Source of the DNA: Ophiodon elongatus | Taxonomy: Eukaryota; Chordata; Actinopteri; Perciformes; Hexagrammidae | DNA: 64,000 nt | Assembly: GCA_016806645.1 (NCBI GenBank) | Contig: JACSYO010000473.1 | Span: 1,045,001-1,109,000 of the forward strand | Direction of reading: 5' to 3' | Part shown: positions 23,101-34,389 of the stretch, piece after piece | Layout of the letters: each line of letters starts with the position of its first letter | Numbering within the stretch: the stretch's first letter is position 1 | Notes under the pieces: generated by a model | The model's database searches: none | The model's input: the letters and a program-made list of their open reading frames with translations, nothing else | What the model was told of the DNA's origin: nothing | Position numbers and translations under genes: made by a program

Positions 23101-24483
23101 ACTCATACTATATTTTAATGGCGTAATCACTCCGAACATTTGGTGCACTGCCTACACACTAAAACTCATCAGTTATCTTAGTTTAATCCAAATGTCAATC
23201 AAAGTCATTACTGTCGATGTGTTGCTCGGTGTAGGGTTATGACTGGCAATCAACAAAAAAATATGTGATTAAAAATGAATGATTTCCTTTATTCACCCAA
23301 CAGACATACAACACTCTGTTCTGTGAAACTAGTGCCAAAGAGGGCTCCAACATCCTTGAGGCTGTGCTGCATCTGGCCAGGTGAGATACAACTGATTCAC
23401 TCACAAGTTTGTGTATTTTTAAGCCTTTAAGTTTGACCTTGTAGGAGACATTTTAGTTGTTAAAAACAGATGCAATTGATAAATAATGATTGTCTTCCAT
23501 TTAGTTCTGGCCAGGGCACTTGTGTTGTATGTGCAGGCTAATTGGCATGGCTTAGTGGGACATTCAAATTGAATATCGCTGACGTTAAGTTAAAATGTCT
23601 GCCAAGAGAAAGATGTATCACCAGTCCCAAAAAAACAAAGGTACACCATCTCTGAGGGAAAATATTTTTTTATCTTTTGTTTTACCGGTAAATTCCAAAA
23701 AAGGAATCAGGACCACCTTAAAAGCAGTTATGAACAGCAAATGCTGCCTATGCCACGGTGCTAATTGTGACCTTTGCTGCCCTCTAGTGTGTAAAAATGA
23801 GACCACAATTACTGCTTCAAAGGAAAACAAACATGGAGGTTAACGGTGCATTTCCTTCCTTATAAAACATTTGCAAATCCGAATGTTTGAATCTTTTCAA
23901 TTCTGCATTGTTGACATGCATGTTTACCTCCTAGCAGTATTCGTCTTCTCTGCATTGGCTGGAGCTTTGCAGCATATCTTGGCATGTTACTGCCACCTGT
24001 TGATATATGAAACAGGGACCCACTCATAGATATACAGCCTCATAGAGCTACTACAGGTCAATTCCTTCACAAGGAACCTTTATACTGTTCTCAATTTGCA
24101 AGTTCTCTATTTGGACCGACATGACATAACACCCACAACAACAGAAAGTTCTCCTCAAGCACTTAATAGTTTAAATGGATTGAGGTCTGTATAACTTCTA
24201 CTCTGCTGGCCTCTATTAGCGGTAATGTAATTGGTTGATCCCTGAGGACAAAGGATTGGCAGCTACATAAATAAAAAAACATAATAATATTGTAAATGTA
24301 AAATACTGTATGTTTTAGTGCAAGACTTTCCTCTCTAAATTAAATGTTCCACCTGTTCCCCTTTTCTTTCCACCCCACAGGCAGGTAACCAAACAGGCTG
24401 CATTTGATGACAAAAGTCACTATCAGTCGCTGCCCAACTTAGATGCTCCCAGGAAGAAACCGAACTTCTCCTGCTGCACCTGA
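6686..24483 (+). CDS. rasef: RASEF (Rab45): EF-hand, coiled-coil, Rab-GTPase protein
   Basis: Large atypical Rab GTPase: Ca-binding EF-hands, a self-associating coiled coil, then a C-terminal Rab domain, associated with membrane traffic. Alternative first exons are 1a 6686-7008 and 1b 8488-8792. Common exons are 13509-13655, 14455-14545, 15724-15819, 16302-16379, 16497-16612, 17562-17630, 17777-17843, 18363-18451, 19409-19754, 20638-20775, 21506-21656, 21970-22051, 22297-22411, 22956-23063, 23304-23380 and 24381-24483 (TGA 24481-24483). All phases agree. The 1b form is 725 residues and the 1a form 731, against about 740 in human RASEF as I recall it. Exon 1b ends in AKFIPR and the next exon opens with NEQA, as in human (FIPREEQ). 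G motifs: [24 protein letters not shown]. The protein ends in SCCT, a prenylatable double cysteine. Confidence 0.95.
7205..7296. repeat. (GA)n microsatellite
   Basis: About 92 bp of GA dinucleotides with two AAA interruptions near 7228 and 7238, ending just before 7297. Confidence 0.95.
8024..8114. repeat. (CA)n microsatellite upstream of rasef exon 1b
   Basis: About 45 uninterrupted CA units, ending roughly 370 bp before the exon 1b ATG, at the edge of the CpG-rich promoter region. Confidence 0.95.
8230..8830 (+). promoter_or_regulatory. rasef: CpG-rich promoter region and first exon 1b of rasef
   Basis: Base composition changes sharply to GC-rich, CpG-dense sequence, in contrast with AT-rich flanks. 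No TATA box is evident. The region covers the leader, the 1b coding exon and its donor, as expected of a CpG-island promoter. An upstream ORF of 28 codons (ATG 8262, TAA 8346-8348) precedes the EF-hand ATG at 8488 if the leader is continuous. Confidence 0.55.
8488..8792 (+). CDS. rasef: rasef first exon 1b (canonical EF-hand exon)
   Basis: The start at 8488 ([13 protein letters not shown]) is the first ATG in frame after upstream stops in the CpG island, although the frame stays open without an ATG back to 8341. Two complete EF-hand loops, [12 protein letters not shown] and [12 protein letters not shown], are followed by an acidic linker and [17 protein letters not shown]. That tail matches my recollection of vertebrate RASEF (WQDFQARLGDEAKFIPR). 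It ends with AG left over at donor gtgaga. Confidence 0.9.
9678..9960. repeat. Possible dispersed element fragments in rasef intron 1
   Basis: Begins with the phrase agggctgagcgatat, a common opening of teleost dispersed repeats, runs through an (AAT)n stretch at 9831-9848, and ends near an acgcgttaatcac phrase. Boundaries and family are uncertain. Confidence 0.3.
9961..12840. other. rasef intron 1, no feature recognised
   Basis: AT-rich unique-looking intron sequence. Open frames of 60-120 codons (for example 12405-12764) have no ATG/splice context or family likeness. Confidence 0.4.
12850..13330. repeat. Fold-back (hairpin) dispersed repeat in rasef intron 1
   Basis: Two imperfect inverted arms flank a short centre (about 13085-13095). 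The left arm carries gctggttagcttatcttagc, ggactatttattgactgggg and ggttgcctgacaac. The right arm carries the complements ccagccaataaatagtcc and gccaagctaagctaac. The arms total roughly 220 bp each. This layout, and the phrase ctcatgtctgta, match a repeat I recall as abundant in percomorph fish, probably a non-autonomous DNA element. Confidence 0.65.
13509..17843 (+). CDS. rasef: rasef coiled-coil exons (common exons 2-8)
   Basis: Exons 13509-13655, 14455-14545, 15724-15819, 16302-16379, 16497-16612, 17562-17630 and 17777-17843 encode roughly 220 residues of heptad-rich helix. Segments include [65 protein letters not shown] and [20 protein letters not shown]. The last segment is nearly identical to human RASEF as I recall it. 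This is the self-association and cargo-contact region of the family. Confidence 0.92.
16693..16860. repeat. Intronic block A, similar to 17981-18205
   Basis: Shares ttgggtcatttgactggatt, gagttgag(t/c)ttcaat and a tail of the form aattttcacagt(g/a)agaa with block B, in the same order and orientation. Confidence 0.55.
17981..18205. repeat. Intronic block B, similar to 16693-16860
   Basis: Second copy of the block described at 16693. It lies in the intron after exon 17777-17843, while copy A lies in the intron before exon 17562-17630. Confidence 0.55.
18363..20775 (+). CDS. rasef: rasef linker exons (18363-18451, 19409-19754, 20638-20775)
   Basis: Low-order linker between coiled coil and GTPase. 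Conserved phrases are [36 protein letters not shown] and SSVLDWKP, all recognisable in human RASEF. The middle exon carries a run of about 30 Glu/Lys/Arg residues from a purine-only GAG/GAAAGAGG tract (19617-19710) that I do not recall in the mammalian protein. Exon 19409-19754 is the longest of the gene. Confidence 0.88.
19984..20180. repeat. Dispersed teleost repeat fragment in a rasef intron
   Basis: Contains gggctgcaactaatg, gtcaactaatctgtcag, ttatcgattagttgtttggtc, aaaatgtcagg, tcttgttttgtc and tgtcacagaggag in order. This string is familiar from a very abundant fish repeat (hAT-like by recollection), here diverged. Confidence 0.55.
21506..24483 (+). CDS. rasef: rasef Rab GTPase exons
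   Basis: Six exons: 21506-21656, 21970-22051, 22297-22411, 22956-23063, 23304-23380, 24381-24483. The order is P-loop [14 protein letters not shown], switch I phrase [13 protein letters not shown], switch [20 protein letters not shown], then [18 protein letters not shown] base-specificity motif and ETSAKEGSN. The catalytic Gln of TAGQE is present. The C-terminus KKPNFSCCT supplies two adjacent cysteines (XCCX form) for geranylgeranylation. Confidence 0.95.
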
Positions 24484-26440
24484 TCAAATCCATCAGAGCT
24501 GGACCTCCTCACAGGTGATTTAAGGACTACAAATGCAAAAAAAATTGCCAAAACAGAAATGAGACATAATCTCTGCAGAGTTATAGCAACAGGAACAAAC
24601 CATCGTCGTGAATAACCAAAACAATTAAACGTATGGATTAAGTGAGCAAACGATCATGGGATCCCAGCAGAATACTCACAACGTCTCACGTCTGTTCATA
24701 TTTGTTTTTTGTCATTGAAGGTTATTTATACATGATATATTGAGATGTATTTCAGCCACAACTTGGAGTCAAACTGTGAGTTAATTTATGAATGTTGAAG
24801 TCAGTGCAAACTTCTTGCCATGTCAAAGTTGTATTCATTTTGTATTATGCTATTACACATATTTGCATAAGTTCCTTCCACATATGATTTGCACAGATTT
24901 CGGTTACTTGTGAAGATACTCTAAGAAAATGATGACAAGAGAAAGACTGAGTGTGGGATGTGTGAGAAGGATTTGAAAGTAAAGCCAGATATATGAGCAT
25001 GATTATAAAGGGACATAAGTATGTGACACTGACAAATACCTGCATGTGAGGACAGATTCTGGCATATTGTAATGATGGAAAATAGGATAAATAAGGACAT
25101 ATTCTTATCTGGTAATGCTATTAACTGTGGCACTGTTGTAATTACTCCGGACATCTGTTATCATCCGTGCTGGTTTGAAATGATCTGCAGCCTGTTTGTG
25201 ACCTAAAGGAAAGCAGACATTTGTTGTTTGTGCCACCCAGAATGTCAAACTGTATTGGAGGTAAACTGCATCAATGGCCGACATGGAGACACTAAGAATT
25301 ATGGGAAAACTCAAAGCAAGTGCCTCTTCTTTGTTCATGTACAATGGACCCTGGTGCAATGTGTTACTGTACGGTATGAGACTTCATGCTGATGTCACAA
25401 TCCACCGTCTTTGTTATATTACCCCACAGTGTTACATTTCTTTTCATTTGACTTCCCACTGAGGATGACTGTCTGTTATAGAAGTTTCACAAATGCTTTA
25501 GATAGCTTGTGTCATTTTATTTTCTGGTATGAGTAACTAAAATAAGGGAAGCATAAAAGCAGAGCCCTTATTTTTATCCCTCATATGTAGTACATGACTG
25601 TTCTTCCTTTTAAATGTGTACATGTTGTACTGGAAAATTGCCACCAATGTTATAGAATGTATTATTGTTAGTTCTTAATAATATTGTAAAATAATCTAAA
25701 ATGATCTTGCTGCTGAAGGGCAATGTATAAAAGTGTCAATATGCTTCAAATCAGATGCTCAAACAGCATCTGAAAGTTCCCACAACCAAACATTTCTTAA
25801 GTTGGAATTGAGTACCTGTGTTTTTCTAACTTAATTTATTTAATTTCCAAACAAATAATGGAAGAGGAGTGCGAGATTTTTGAAATGAATAGATACAAGA
25901 AAGGAAAAGAGGTAAGAGAATAGCCGAAAGAAACAGAAACAAAAGACACGTACCAATGAGACATAGTCGCATGATTACATAGCAAATATAGAAACTATGA
26001 ATATGTATATAATGTACATACACATAGTGGTATACGCAACAATCAATGATGAAAAACTAATTATTCAAGTTAGTTATATAAGCCGACAACAAGTTTTGGT
26101 ACTTTTTGTTGCTGGCAATCTCACAGCCACCTCGACTGACTTCACAGTGGTTGGCCAGGAGTGCAGAGGTGAGAAAGAAAGCAGTGTTTTAACTTTTTCT
26201 CAGTATTCACACAATTACTTCTGATTTGATACAAACATTACTCAGTCCATTAGTGTGGATAGTTTGACATAAAATGAAGTGGAGTCATTTCTAGGCTTCA
26301 AAGCAACTTAGAAAGATGGCAAATAAGCAATGTAAAGTATTTATTGATACTCAAATTACATATTTTATCATCATCAAAATGCACTTAAAGTATCAAAAGT
26401 AAAATTGTATTCGTAGGATTATTATTACTGGATGCACATT
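24484..26440 (+). other. rasef 3' UTR and downstream sequence, end not defined
   Basis: AT-rich sequence after the rasef stop. No clean AATAAA with a downstream GT-rich element is visible within 1.5 kb; an ATTAAA occurs at 24624-24629. The mammalian gene has a long 3' UTR, so much of this stretch may be transcribed. No further coding exon is supported. Confidence 0.4.
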
Positions 26441-26645
26441 AACCCATGCAGCCTTAGGGGGTAGAGCGGACCGTCCTTTAACCACCAGGTTCCTCCTGTC
26501 TGAGTGTCCAAGAGTCCTTGAGTGAGAAACTGAGTCGCTCCCCGGGCGCTTTACAGCAGCCTACTGCTCCCAAATGCTTGGGATGGGTTAAATGCAGAGT
26601 TTTCATTTCATGTATGTAATGTATGTGACGATTAAAATAAAGTTT
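26440..26645. repeat. Dispersed teleost repeat (SINE/MITE-like tail)
   Basis: The phrases gagtgtccaagagtccttgag, ctccccgggcgcttta, cagcagcctactgctccc and gggatgggttaaatgcagag form a string familiar from abundant fish repeats. It ends in an AATAAA (26636-26641), which could be used as a poly(A) signal by rasef. Confidence 0.6.
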
Positions 26646-26929
26646 AAGTTAATGTTTACGCTTGTTAAGATAGTGAAACTCTCACCTACTTAATGTAATG
26701 TCCATATTGTCATCTGCCAATTTTAGAAGCCAAACCCTGGCCCGTGGACACGTTACCGGCCACATAACGTTTGCTAAATAGCCACAAAGAAACCGTATGA
26801 CATTAAGGGCCATCAGAGGTTAACTGTGCTGGAATGACCTCAAACTTGGCTCTGACTGGGCTGCAGTTTCCCTGATCACTCCTCAACATCAATGTACTGA
26901 TTTTGAACTAGAAGTGAAGTAGGCCATAC

Positions 26930-27075
26930 CATAGACCGTATTAAACATGGCAGTTGTCTCCATGAAGTTACACGTAGGTTTCTGAAGAGCTAAAGCAAAG
27001 CTCAAAGTGAGTGGCTCCGGCCATGAACATCTTGTTCTTTTGGAACAAGAGGGTGGAGGTGGGGGCCGGTCTTGT
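26930..27075. repeat. Dispersed teleost repeat fragment
   Basis: Begins catagaccgtattaaacatgg and continues ggtttctgaagagc, gctcaaagtgagtggctcc and catcttg. This is recognisable as a diverged copy of a common percomorph element that starts atagaccgtatataa and carries a 'gtttctgaagagc...gctcc...catcttg' body. Confidence 0.5.
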
Positions 27076-27238
27076 TAGCTTAGCAAACGCAAAAAAATAC
27101 AGGTTTGTTTGACACCGGAAAAAAGGAACAACTGACTCCTCAGAGTGTCTTTTAGTACAACAAGCTAAACTAACAAGCTATTGTGAGGGCAGACACCGGT
27201 ACAGGCAAATTAGTGCTGTAACATTATATAAATATAAT

Positions 27239-27281
27239 ATATATATGTCTATCTATCTATCTGTCTGTCTGTCTGTCTGTT
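27239..27281. repeat. TATA/(TCTA)n/(TCTG)n compound microsatellite
   Basis: tatatatgtctatctatctatctgtctgtctg: AT repeat followed by tetranucleotides. Confidence 0.8.
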
Positions 27282-27470
27282 GCTCATACAAAAGCAATCT
27301 GCACCACCATTATAAAGGCACAAAGGAGGAGGCAAATCAATGAATCACATAATTATTTCTTGGTTGCTCCTCTAAAAGACCCTCCCGTTAGCCATACTCC
27401 CTGAGCGTCTGCAAGTGTCTCTGAGCATGGCTGTTTGAATAAATGCAACATATGTTAGGGATTTTGCACT

Positions 27471-27502
27471 GTGTGTGCGTGTGTCTGTGTGTGTGTGTGT
27501 GT

Positions 27503-27541
<39 letters not shown>

Positions 27542-27542
27542 T

Positions 27543-27579
<37 letters not shown>

Positions 27580-27721
27580 TAGAGCTGGCACGGGTCCCTG
27601 TCTCCACCTCCCATCTGTTTACATTGTTGTGTGCTTGATGAGGCGAGACCACTCATTTGTCAAACAACATGTGGGGTAGTGGAGGTGGGGATGGGGTGTG
27701 TGGGGAGTAGCAGCTGAAAAT

Positions 27722-27786
<65 letters not shown>
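27471..27786. repeat. Two (TG)n microsatellites
   Basis: 27471-27578 is interrupted by TC and TGC units; 27723-27786 is uninterrupted. They are separated by about 145 bp of complex sequence. Confidence 0.9.
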
Positions 27787-27787
<1 letters not shown>

Positions 27788-28178
27788 CAGCAGTAACAGG
27801 GGGATAATTAGATAAGGGGACTGTGTAGCAGAAAGGTTAATGACAGTAATGAATATATCAGTGTAGAGGAGAGAGAGCAGGTTCTGTTTTGATTTGAAAA
27901 TGGAGCTCCATATAAACTCAAGCATCATTTTCGAGCTTTATATTTCATGCTCCATGAATTTCAGTGGTTGGAGGGAAAAAGAGCTGTATCCTGTGTCCGG
28001 TGGCATCTTGCATTCGTTCCACAGTTCCCCAAGCTATTGATGATCCATTTGATTGGCTGGAATATTTCAGGAAGGGATCCATAAGATTTAAGAACTGAAC
28101 ATTTTAGATAAGATTAGATTAAATTAATTTAATCCCTTGTGACACGTCTTTCAAACCTCATCAGTCAGTCTGTCAGAC

Positions 28179-28181
<3 letters not shown>

Positions 28182-28216
<35 letters not shown>

Positions 28217-28234
28217 GGACGGACGGACGGATGG
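28182..28234. repeat. (CA)n plus (GACG)n microsatellite
   Basis: About 16 CA units followed by gacggacggacggacggatgg. Confidence 0.85.
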
Positions 28235-28448
28235 AGGGAGTGGGGTGTCACCATCTGGAAAGGTCAGAGGTCAGAAGACGGGACCACTGGTCACTCTGAT
28301 GACATCTGTGACGACACACTGTCTGTCCAGATCGACTTCCACGTCTGACATACACAAGTGCACCAACACATACACCCTAATACTAACAAACACACACAGT
28401 CTGGTGCACCCACGTAAACCCTCTCAGTAATATCTGGCAGTCTGGCTC

Positions 28449-28489
<41 letters not shown>

Positions 28490-30890
28490 TAGGCCTTATT
28501 AGGTAATGTTTCACTTGATATTGTAAATAGATCCTATAAGCTGCTATATTGGTATTAAAAGAAAGAGACATATTGTTATAACATCTTTCGCAGGAATCAT
28601 TTTGTTTAATAAACTTAATGGCACCTACCACTTTAAATCCTTTTTTAAAGTCTTTTTTTCAGTCTAAATGCACAGCTTCCTCTGAATTGTTCTAACCTCC
28701 CCAAAATGGTGTTCATGTAAATGCAGCTGATGGTTAACAACACTGTATGCTATTACACTTCCGCAGGCAAGAGGGCAGCAGCCTCCTATAATACAAGACT
28801 TATTGTACTGTAGTCCTGTAGCGTTAGTATTTAATGCTCACACACATATATTAAAGGTCTCTCGTTATTAGCATATATAATTATTACATTAAAGTTTAAA
28901 GTTACTGCATATTGAGCACTTAAAATTTCCTGAAAAGCATATGTTGAGGCTTTATAATACAAAGAAAAGTTATGGCTGGAACATTAAATTAGAGCCTCGA
29001 TGTCTTGACCTGAGTTTGTAATGTTGAACGTGCCAAAGAGTCGTGGACTTCATCCAAAAGCACATTATTAAATCTGGACTACGATGAGTCTGTCGTTGTT
29101 CGCCAGAAAATACTGAAATCTGGTTAAACGGACAAGTTTGCAGGTTTGTATCAGAAATAAATGTTTGTGAGAATACCCGCCCGGCTGTTTGATTTTCATT
29201 TCACTTTCTGATTTAGTAGAAAGCAAAAAATGTGAAATGGTGTATAACATTGCAATACAAGTACAATGGTAGAAATATAGCCTAGACAAGCCACACTGCG
29301 CTCAACACCTCTGTCATAAAACAGTTAAGCAGTTCTGAGAAACATTTTTGTTTGTGTGACGTGCAATTCAGTGTAATGACGGGGAAGAGACTGCAGTTCT
29401 GTTTATCTCAATGACCGCTCAGTTAACTCTGTAGAAGGACGGGCGTGGATTAGAGCCCGTTTCATGAACGGTCTTAATCTGACAGATTACCTTGATTAGG
29501 TTAATCGTGTGTGTGTGTGTGTGAGTTTGAGTGTGAGTGTGTATATCTGTGTGTGTTGCAACTGAAAACTAAATGTCTGCTAAGATTTAGAGTTGATGTG
29601 ACAGTATTTGACAGGATGTCAGGCTGCATTCTTCACAGTGTCTAAACAGTGTTTGGTTGATGTCTTGTCAATAAACTCCAGCTGCAGTCGATGTCCATAG
29701 AGTCCCTTTCCATAAACTAAATAGACTTCACATCACTATTCCTGTCTGGGGCAGAATCCCCGCTGGAATTTGAAAATGAAATATCTGAGTCTAAGGGTTA
29801 AAAAAAAGAAGAAAAAAACTGGTTGTGTGCGTTCACATTCATCTATCAAATCCACGAGCAGACCATTGGCATATCTCTGTGAGCGTGTGTCTGCACACAA
29901 AGCAGCACCCGCCGACATAATGACCCTTCAAACCCACACAACACGATATAGAGATCTCGTCTCCAACTGTATTGACATATTGACCAAGCTTGTCACGCAC
30001 GAGGGGAGCCGATATTGACGTGTTCTGTACACAGGAATGTGGACTAGATTTGGTTTTAGAGCAGCTGCCATCTAGTTTATCAAAAATGCTATTACTCTCT
30101 GAGGTAAACATACGTAGAGGTGACACTGTAGCTGTATTATATATTTAATATATACCATATAAAATACCATGACAAGGCCGAGACCAACATTGTGTTTATC
30201 CTCTATTTCATTACTTTCCGACTTCTCTTTCCTGTTTCTGGCACTCAGACACAAGCCCATCCCCGACTGAAGATTTGAATATTGTATTGCATATAGTACA
30301 TATGTCCTATGCTTAAGAGATATATAGTTTCATTTTTCTGTCATTTCTGTAAACAGCTGGGCACCATAGTTTTCAGCAAAAGTTATTAAACTGTAAGTAA
30401 ATGGTTTATTTGTGAGGGACTGTTTCCAGCCATGTATTAATACACATTTTATGCACTGTTCAGTGTATTAGAAATATAGTTTATTTATTCTATTTTAACA
30501 GAGATCAGCTGAGGCTACGTTTCCATTTTTACTTTGCTGCAAAAAAAAGCCGACGTCTTCCAGTCATGTGTATCATGCTACTTAAATACGGTCAGTACAC
30601 TAATTTAGTCTCTGGTAATCTGTTCACTCTTTATTGTTAATCTCACAACACAACTTTAAACTCTCTTTGGTTGATGCCACACCAGTAGGAAACTAAACAA
30701 CAAACACATGGTTTCTAATAGATGGACATGCAGATAAAAACTCAAAGAATTCTTAATGTAAGAATTTACAGTGGAGACGTTACTGTACATGTTTATGTTT
30801 CACAACAAACAACAAGCATACCGAGTCCATTGTTCACTTGTCTGTCTGCTCACCAACAAGATCGGAAAAACATCAACATCTCACCGTCGA
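28490..30890. other. Intergenic, no gene recognised
   Basis: AT-rich. Short open frames only, without splice context. A TAAT-rich phrase (29476-29508, aatctgacagattaccttgattaggttaatc) precedes a short TG repeat at 29508. Confidence 0.4.
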
Positions 30891-30931
30891 CTCTTTTGCT
30901 CTCTGTCTCTCTCTCTCACTCTCTCTCTCTG

Positions 30932-30968
<37 letters not shown>

Positions 30969-31057
30969 TGCACAAACCGTACTTCTTTCATTTTGCCTGA
31001 TGGTTTGGTGGTCTGCAGTTTTTCTGTACTCAATTACACTAAACAAGAGACAATAGC

Positions 31058-31060
<3 letters not shown>

Positions 31061-31140
<80 letters not shown>

Positions 31141-31296
31141 CTCACAACACACTTATCAAGTGATTAACTGTCAAACTGCACAGCCAGAGTTCAGCAAAGG
31201 TCAGGATTGATTTACATAGACAGATGGAGAGCCCCATTAGAGTGCCTGCGTGTGTGTGTATTTGTGTGCGTGTATTTGTGTGTGTGTATTTGTGTG

Positions 31297-31351
<55 letters not shown>
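31061..31351. repeat. Opposed (CA)n and (TG)n tracts
   Basis: (CA)n at 31061-31138 and (TG)n at 31250-31351 lie about 110 bp apart as inverted arms able to pair with each other. The spacer is complex sequence. Confidence 0.9.
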
Positions 31352-31352
<1 letters not shown>

Positions 31353-32106
31353 ACATGCACACACTCCCCTGTGGCGCTGCAATGTGCATTTAGTTCATGT
31401 TACCATAGAAACGATGAGGTTGCTGTACATCATGATGATGGGGTCATGGCACAGTGAAAGGTCAAAGGTCATGGGTGGCATGGTTTGTGTCTGTGTGTAT
31501 CTGTCCTGAGGGGAAATTCTTACAATGTGAAACGTTTTGTGTGTAATCAACCTAAAAACAAAAAGCAGTTTGAATCCATTTACATGTCAAAGATACAGTC
31601 AGAGATTGTATTTAGACAGTTTGATGCATTAAATTGAGCAGAATAGAATGGTAGGAAGCATCCATGTCATTAATGCATCACTGCATTTATATTGTGTGCT
31701 TGGAATTATGAGGTTTTATTAATCGGAGTTGTTGACTATTTGTTAGATACACTTTTGTTAAAGTTGCAATAACACATTTCTGACATTTAAATTCGTAGAA
31801 ATAGCACACTGTATTATACTATATAAAAGTTAAGAACCACAGCTATAAGACATGTTATTGTTACAGATAAGAATGATGAACAAAGCTGTGAAAGATACGA
31901 GTTGTAATTGACTGAAGTATCCTTTGAGTCACCTGCTTTGCTTAGTTTGTCTGGTCCTTTTGAAATCTAGGTTATTACCATTACTGATCTTACTCTGTAT
32001 TTGTTCATTTGTCTTTGTGCTGTAAAATGGTAATGCTAATGTTAGTTAGTTATTTGGTCAACCCTTGTCTTGTGTCTGTTTCTCACTATTGTAAAGCTAC
32101 AGTCAT

Positions 32107-32205
32107 TCTTCTTCTTATCATTTTCTTCTTCTTCTTCTTATTATTATTTTCTTCTTCTTCTTATTATTATTATCTTTATTACAGTTGTTGTTGTTATTAT
32201 AATTA
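32107..32205. repeat. (CTT)n/(ATT)n interrupted trinucleotide tract
   Basis: Alternating blocks of cttctt and attatt over about 100 bp, polypyrimidine then AT. Confidence 0.85.
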
Positions 32206-32406
32206 TAATTACCATCGTCTTGTTGGCCTCCCATTGCGAGTCTGTATGTTCACAGTAGTACATGACCTGACTGTCAGTATTTCTCTTGTTCAGCATGCGC
32301 ATCCTTCTTCAGCATGCGCTTCCGCAGTAAATAAAGTGATGCTGATGTGATTCTCATGTGGCTGTGTTTGTGTGCGCACGCACCTGTGTGTGTGTGCGCG
32401 TGTGTG

Positions 32407-32441
<35 letters not shown>

Positions 32442-32720
32442 TGAGAGAGAATAGCAAGAGAGAGAGCGAGAGATAAATGCTGCTGTCGTGCTGTGCGGTG
32501 CGCTCCGTCACTTTGATAAATCTCACAGCGGGCTGACAACACCTGCTGACAGCACACTAAAATCTGATTGGCTGGAACAGCTCCAGGTCAGGAGGATGCT
32601 AATGGATATGATGTGGACAACAAATCGCACACAGCAATGAAGACACAGAAACATGAACAAATAGGTCTCACACAGAATATCCTGCAAACCCCCACCACCC
32701 CACCCGTCTGACTTTGTGTA

Positions 32721-32752
32721 TATCATTAGCAGGGTAATTACAGCTAATGATA
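32721..32752. promoter_or_regulatory. Dyad of homeodomain-type cores (candidate regulatory site)
   Basis: Perfect 10-bp arms TATCATTAGC (32721-32730) and GCTAATGATA (32743-32752) flank a centre holding TAATTA. There are three to four TAAT/ATTA cores in 32 bp within microsatellite-free intergenic sequence. Function is inferred only. Confidence 0.35.
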
Positions 32753-33796
32753 GAGTAATCACTCTCACTCACCTAAAAATCTATTATTTTACATTATACA
32801 GCTATTTACACGTCAATGGTTCCTAGTAGACAGTTAGACTGGAAGCAATGAAGCCAGGAAGTACAAATGGTCACTTAAACGTGAGCATTTACACACAAAC
32901 AGGCGCATATGTCAAGCAAGTAGCATGCAGCTACTTTCGCCTTTACGCACATAAACATCGACATTACCCTCCTTTGGCCCCTCTTTTTGATTTTTGGTTT
33001 ATCATGTAGGTCAGGAAGGCACATGGTCTTCTTCTCTCAACTCCCCGTGTCTGCTCTCTGCCTCTTCTGAGCATCACAGATCGGTCACCAAGCATTACGT
33101 GTGATTGGATTTCATTTTGACTTTCATTTGATTTGAGATAAATCACTGCTGACAGAGAAAGAGCCAGAAAAGAAGAGAGAGAATACAACATGAGTGAAAC
33201 ATCAACGAGAGTGGTGAGGATGTGGAGAAGTCATGGTGTACGGAGAGAGGGGGCCGGGGAGGATGATGATGAAACGCTGTTGCAGTCTCGACCTTTGAAG
33301 AGCCGGTGGAAAATGTAGGGACAAACTTCAAAAGAGCACCATGAAATATACAACACACCATCACCGCCGCTCGCCGTCGCTTGAAAACCTCGTACCTCCA
33401 GGTGTGATGTTTTTCAGCCGCTTGTTTTCTGCTCGTGCTCACCTTTGATATTTTCCCCCACAGATCGGATGAGAGTTGCTTCCTGTGAAACACGAGCTGA
33501 TGGAAAACAGTTTGTTATCTATTTCGTCTCTGTACCTCCTGAACTTTGAGCTTTGTCAGGCCCCAAAGGTTTTTTTTTTATCTGTCGTTTGAAAATAATA
33601 TGACAGTGAATCAGATGTGGCTCTTCTTTGTGTCTCCCTTCCTCTTTAAATCCATCTCTCTCTCCATCTCTGTCCACTCTTCACATCTTCCACTATCTGC
33701 TATTCCCTCGCTCTTACTGTCTCCACCTCCCCCTGTACCGCTGTGTGTGTCCTTTCTCTCGTTCCGTCCATCTATCTGTCTGTCAGTCTCTCTTTC

Positions 33797-33803
33797 TCTG
33801 TGT

Positions 33804-33859
<56 letters not shown>

Positions 33860-33924
33860 TGCAGATGAGACAGTGATACATGATTTGCTGTGAGTCTTTC
33901 TGTCAGAGGACATCAGATCATCAA

Positions 33925-33973
<49 letters not shown>
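33797..33973. repeat. Opposed (TG)n and (CA)n tracts
   Basis: (TG)n 33797-33858 and (CA)n 33927-33973 with a spacer of about 68 bp form inverted arms. Confidence 0.9.
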
Positions 33974-33975
<2 letters not shown>

Positions 33976-34177
33976 AAGATATATATGCTGGCAAACACAT
34001 ATGCAGGCACACACATGAATACACACACCAGCACACATATATATACACACAGCGTCTGAGGAGATAAGGGAGTCTTTGAAGGTGGAAATTAGTTTTGGCG
34101 CCTGGCTGCTCCTGTCTTGCAGGTCATGTGACTAAATCCTCCAGTCACACCAACATAAACTGATAAGACAGCTACTC

Positions 34178-34180
<3 letters not shown>

Positions 34181-34231
<51 letters not shown>

Positions 34232-34370
34232 TGTGTGCTTGCTATATGACACACAATTACCTGAGTGCATGCAAGAGTGTGTGTGACTCTGCCTAAGTCT
34301 GCCTGTGCTTGTGTGTGTGTGTGTGTGTGTGTGCGTGCGTGTGCGTGCGTGTGTGTGCGTGTGTGTGTTT
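34181..34370. repeat. (TG)n cluster
   Basis: (TG)n at 34181-34231 and a TG/TGCG tract at 34311-34370. The second contains gtgcgtgcgtgtgcgtgcgtg, a purine-pyrimidine alternation prone to left-handed DNA. Confidence 0.85.
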
Positions 34371-34389
34371 ATAGATTCCATTTATCCAG

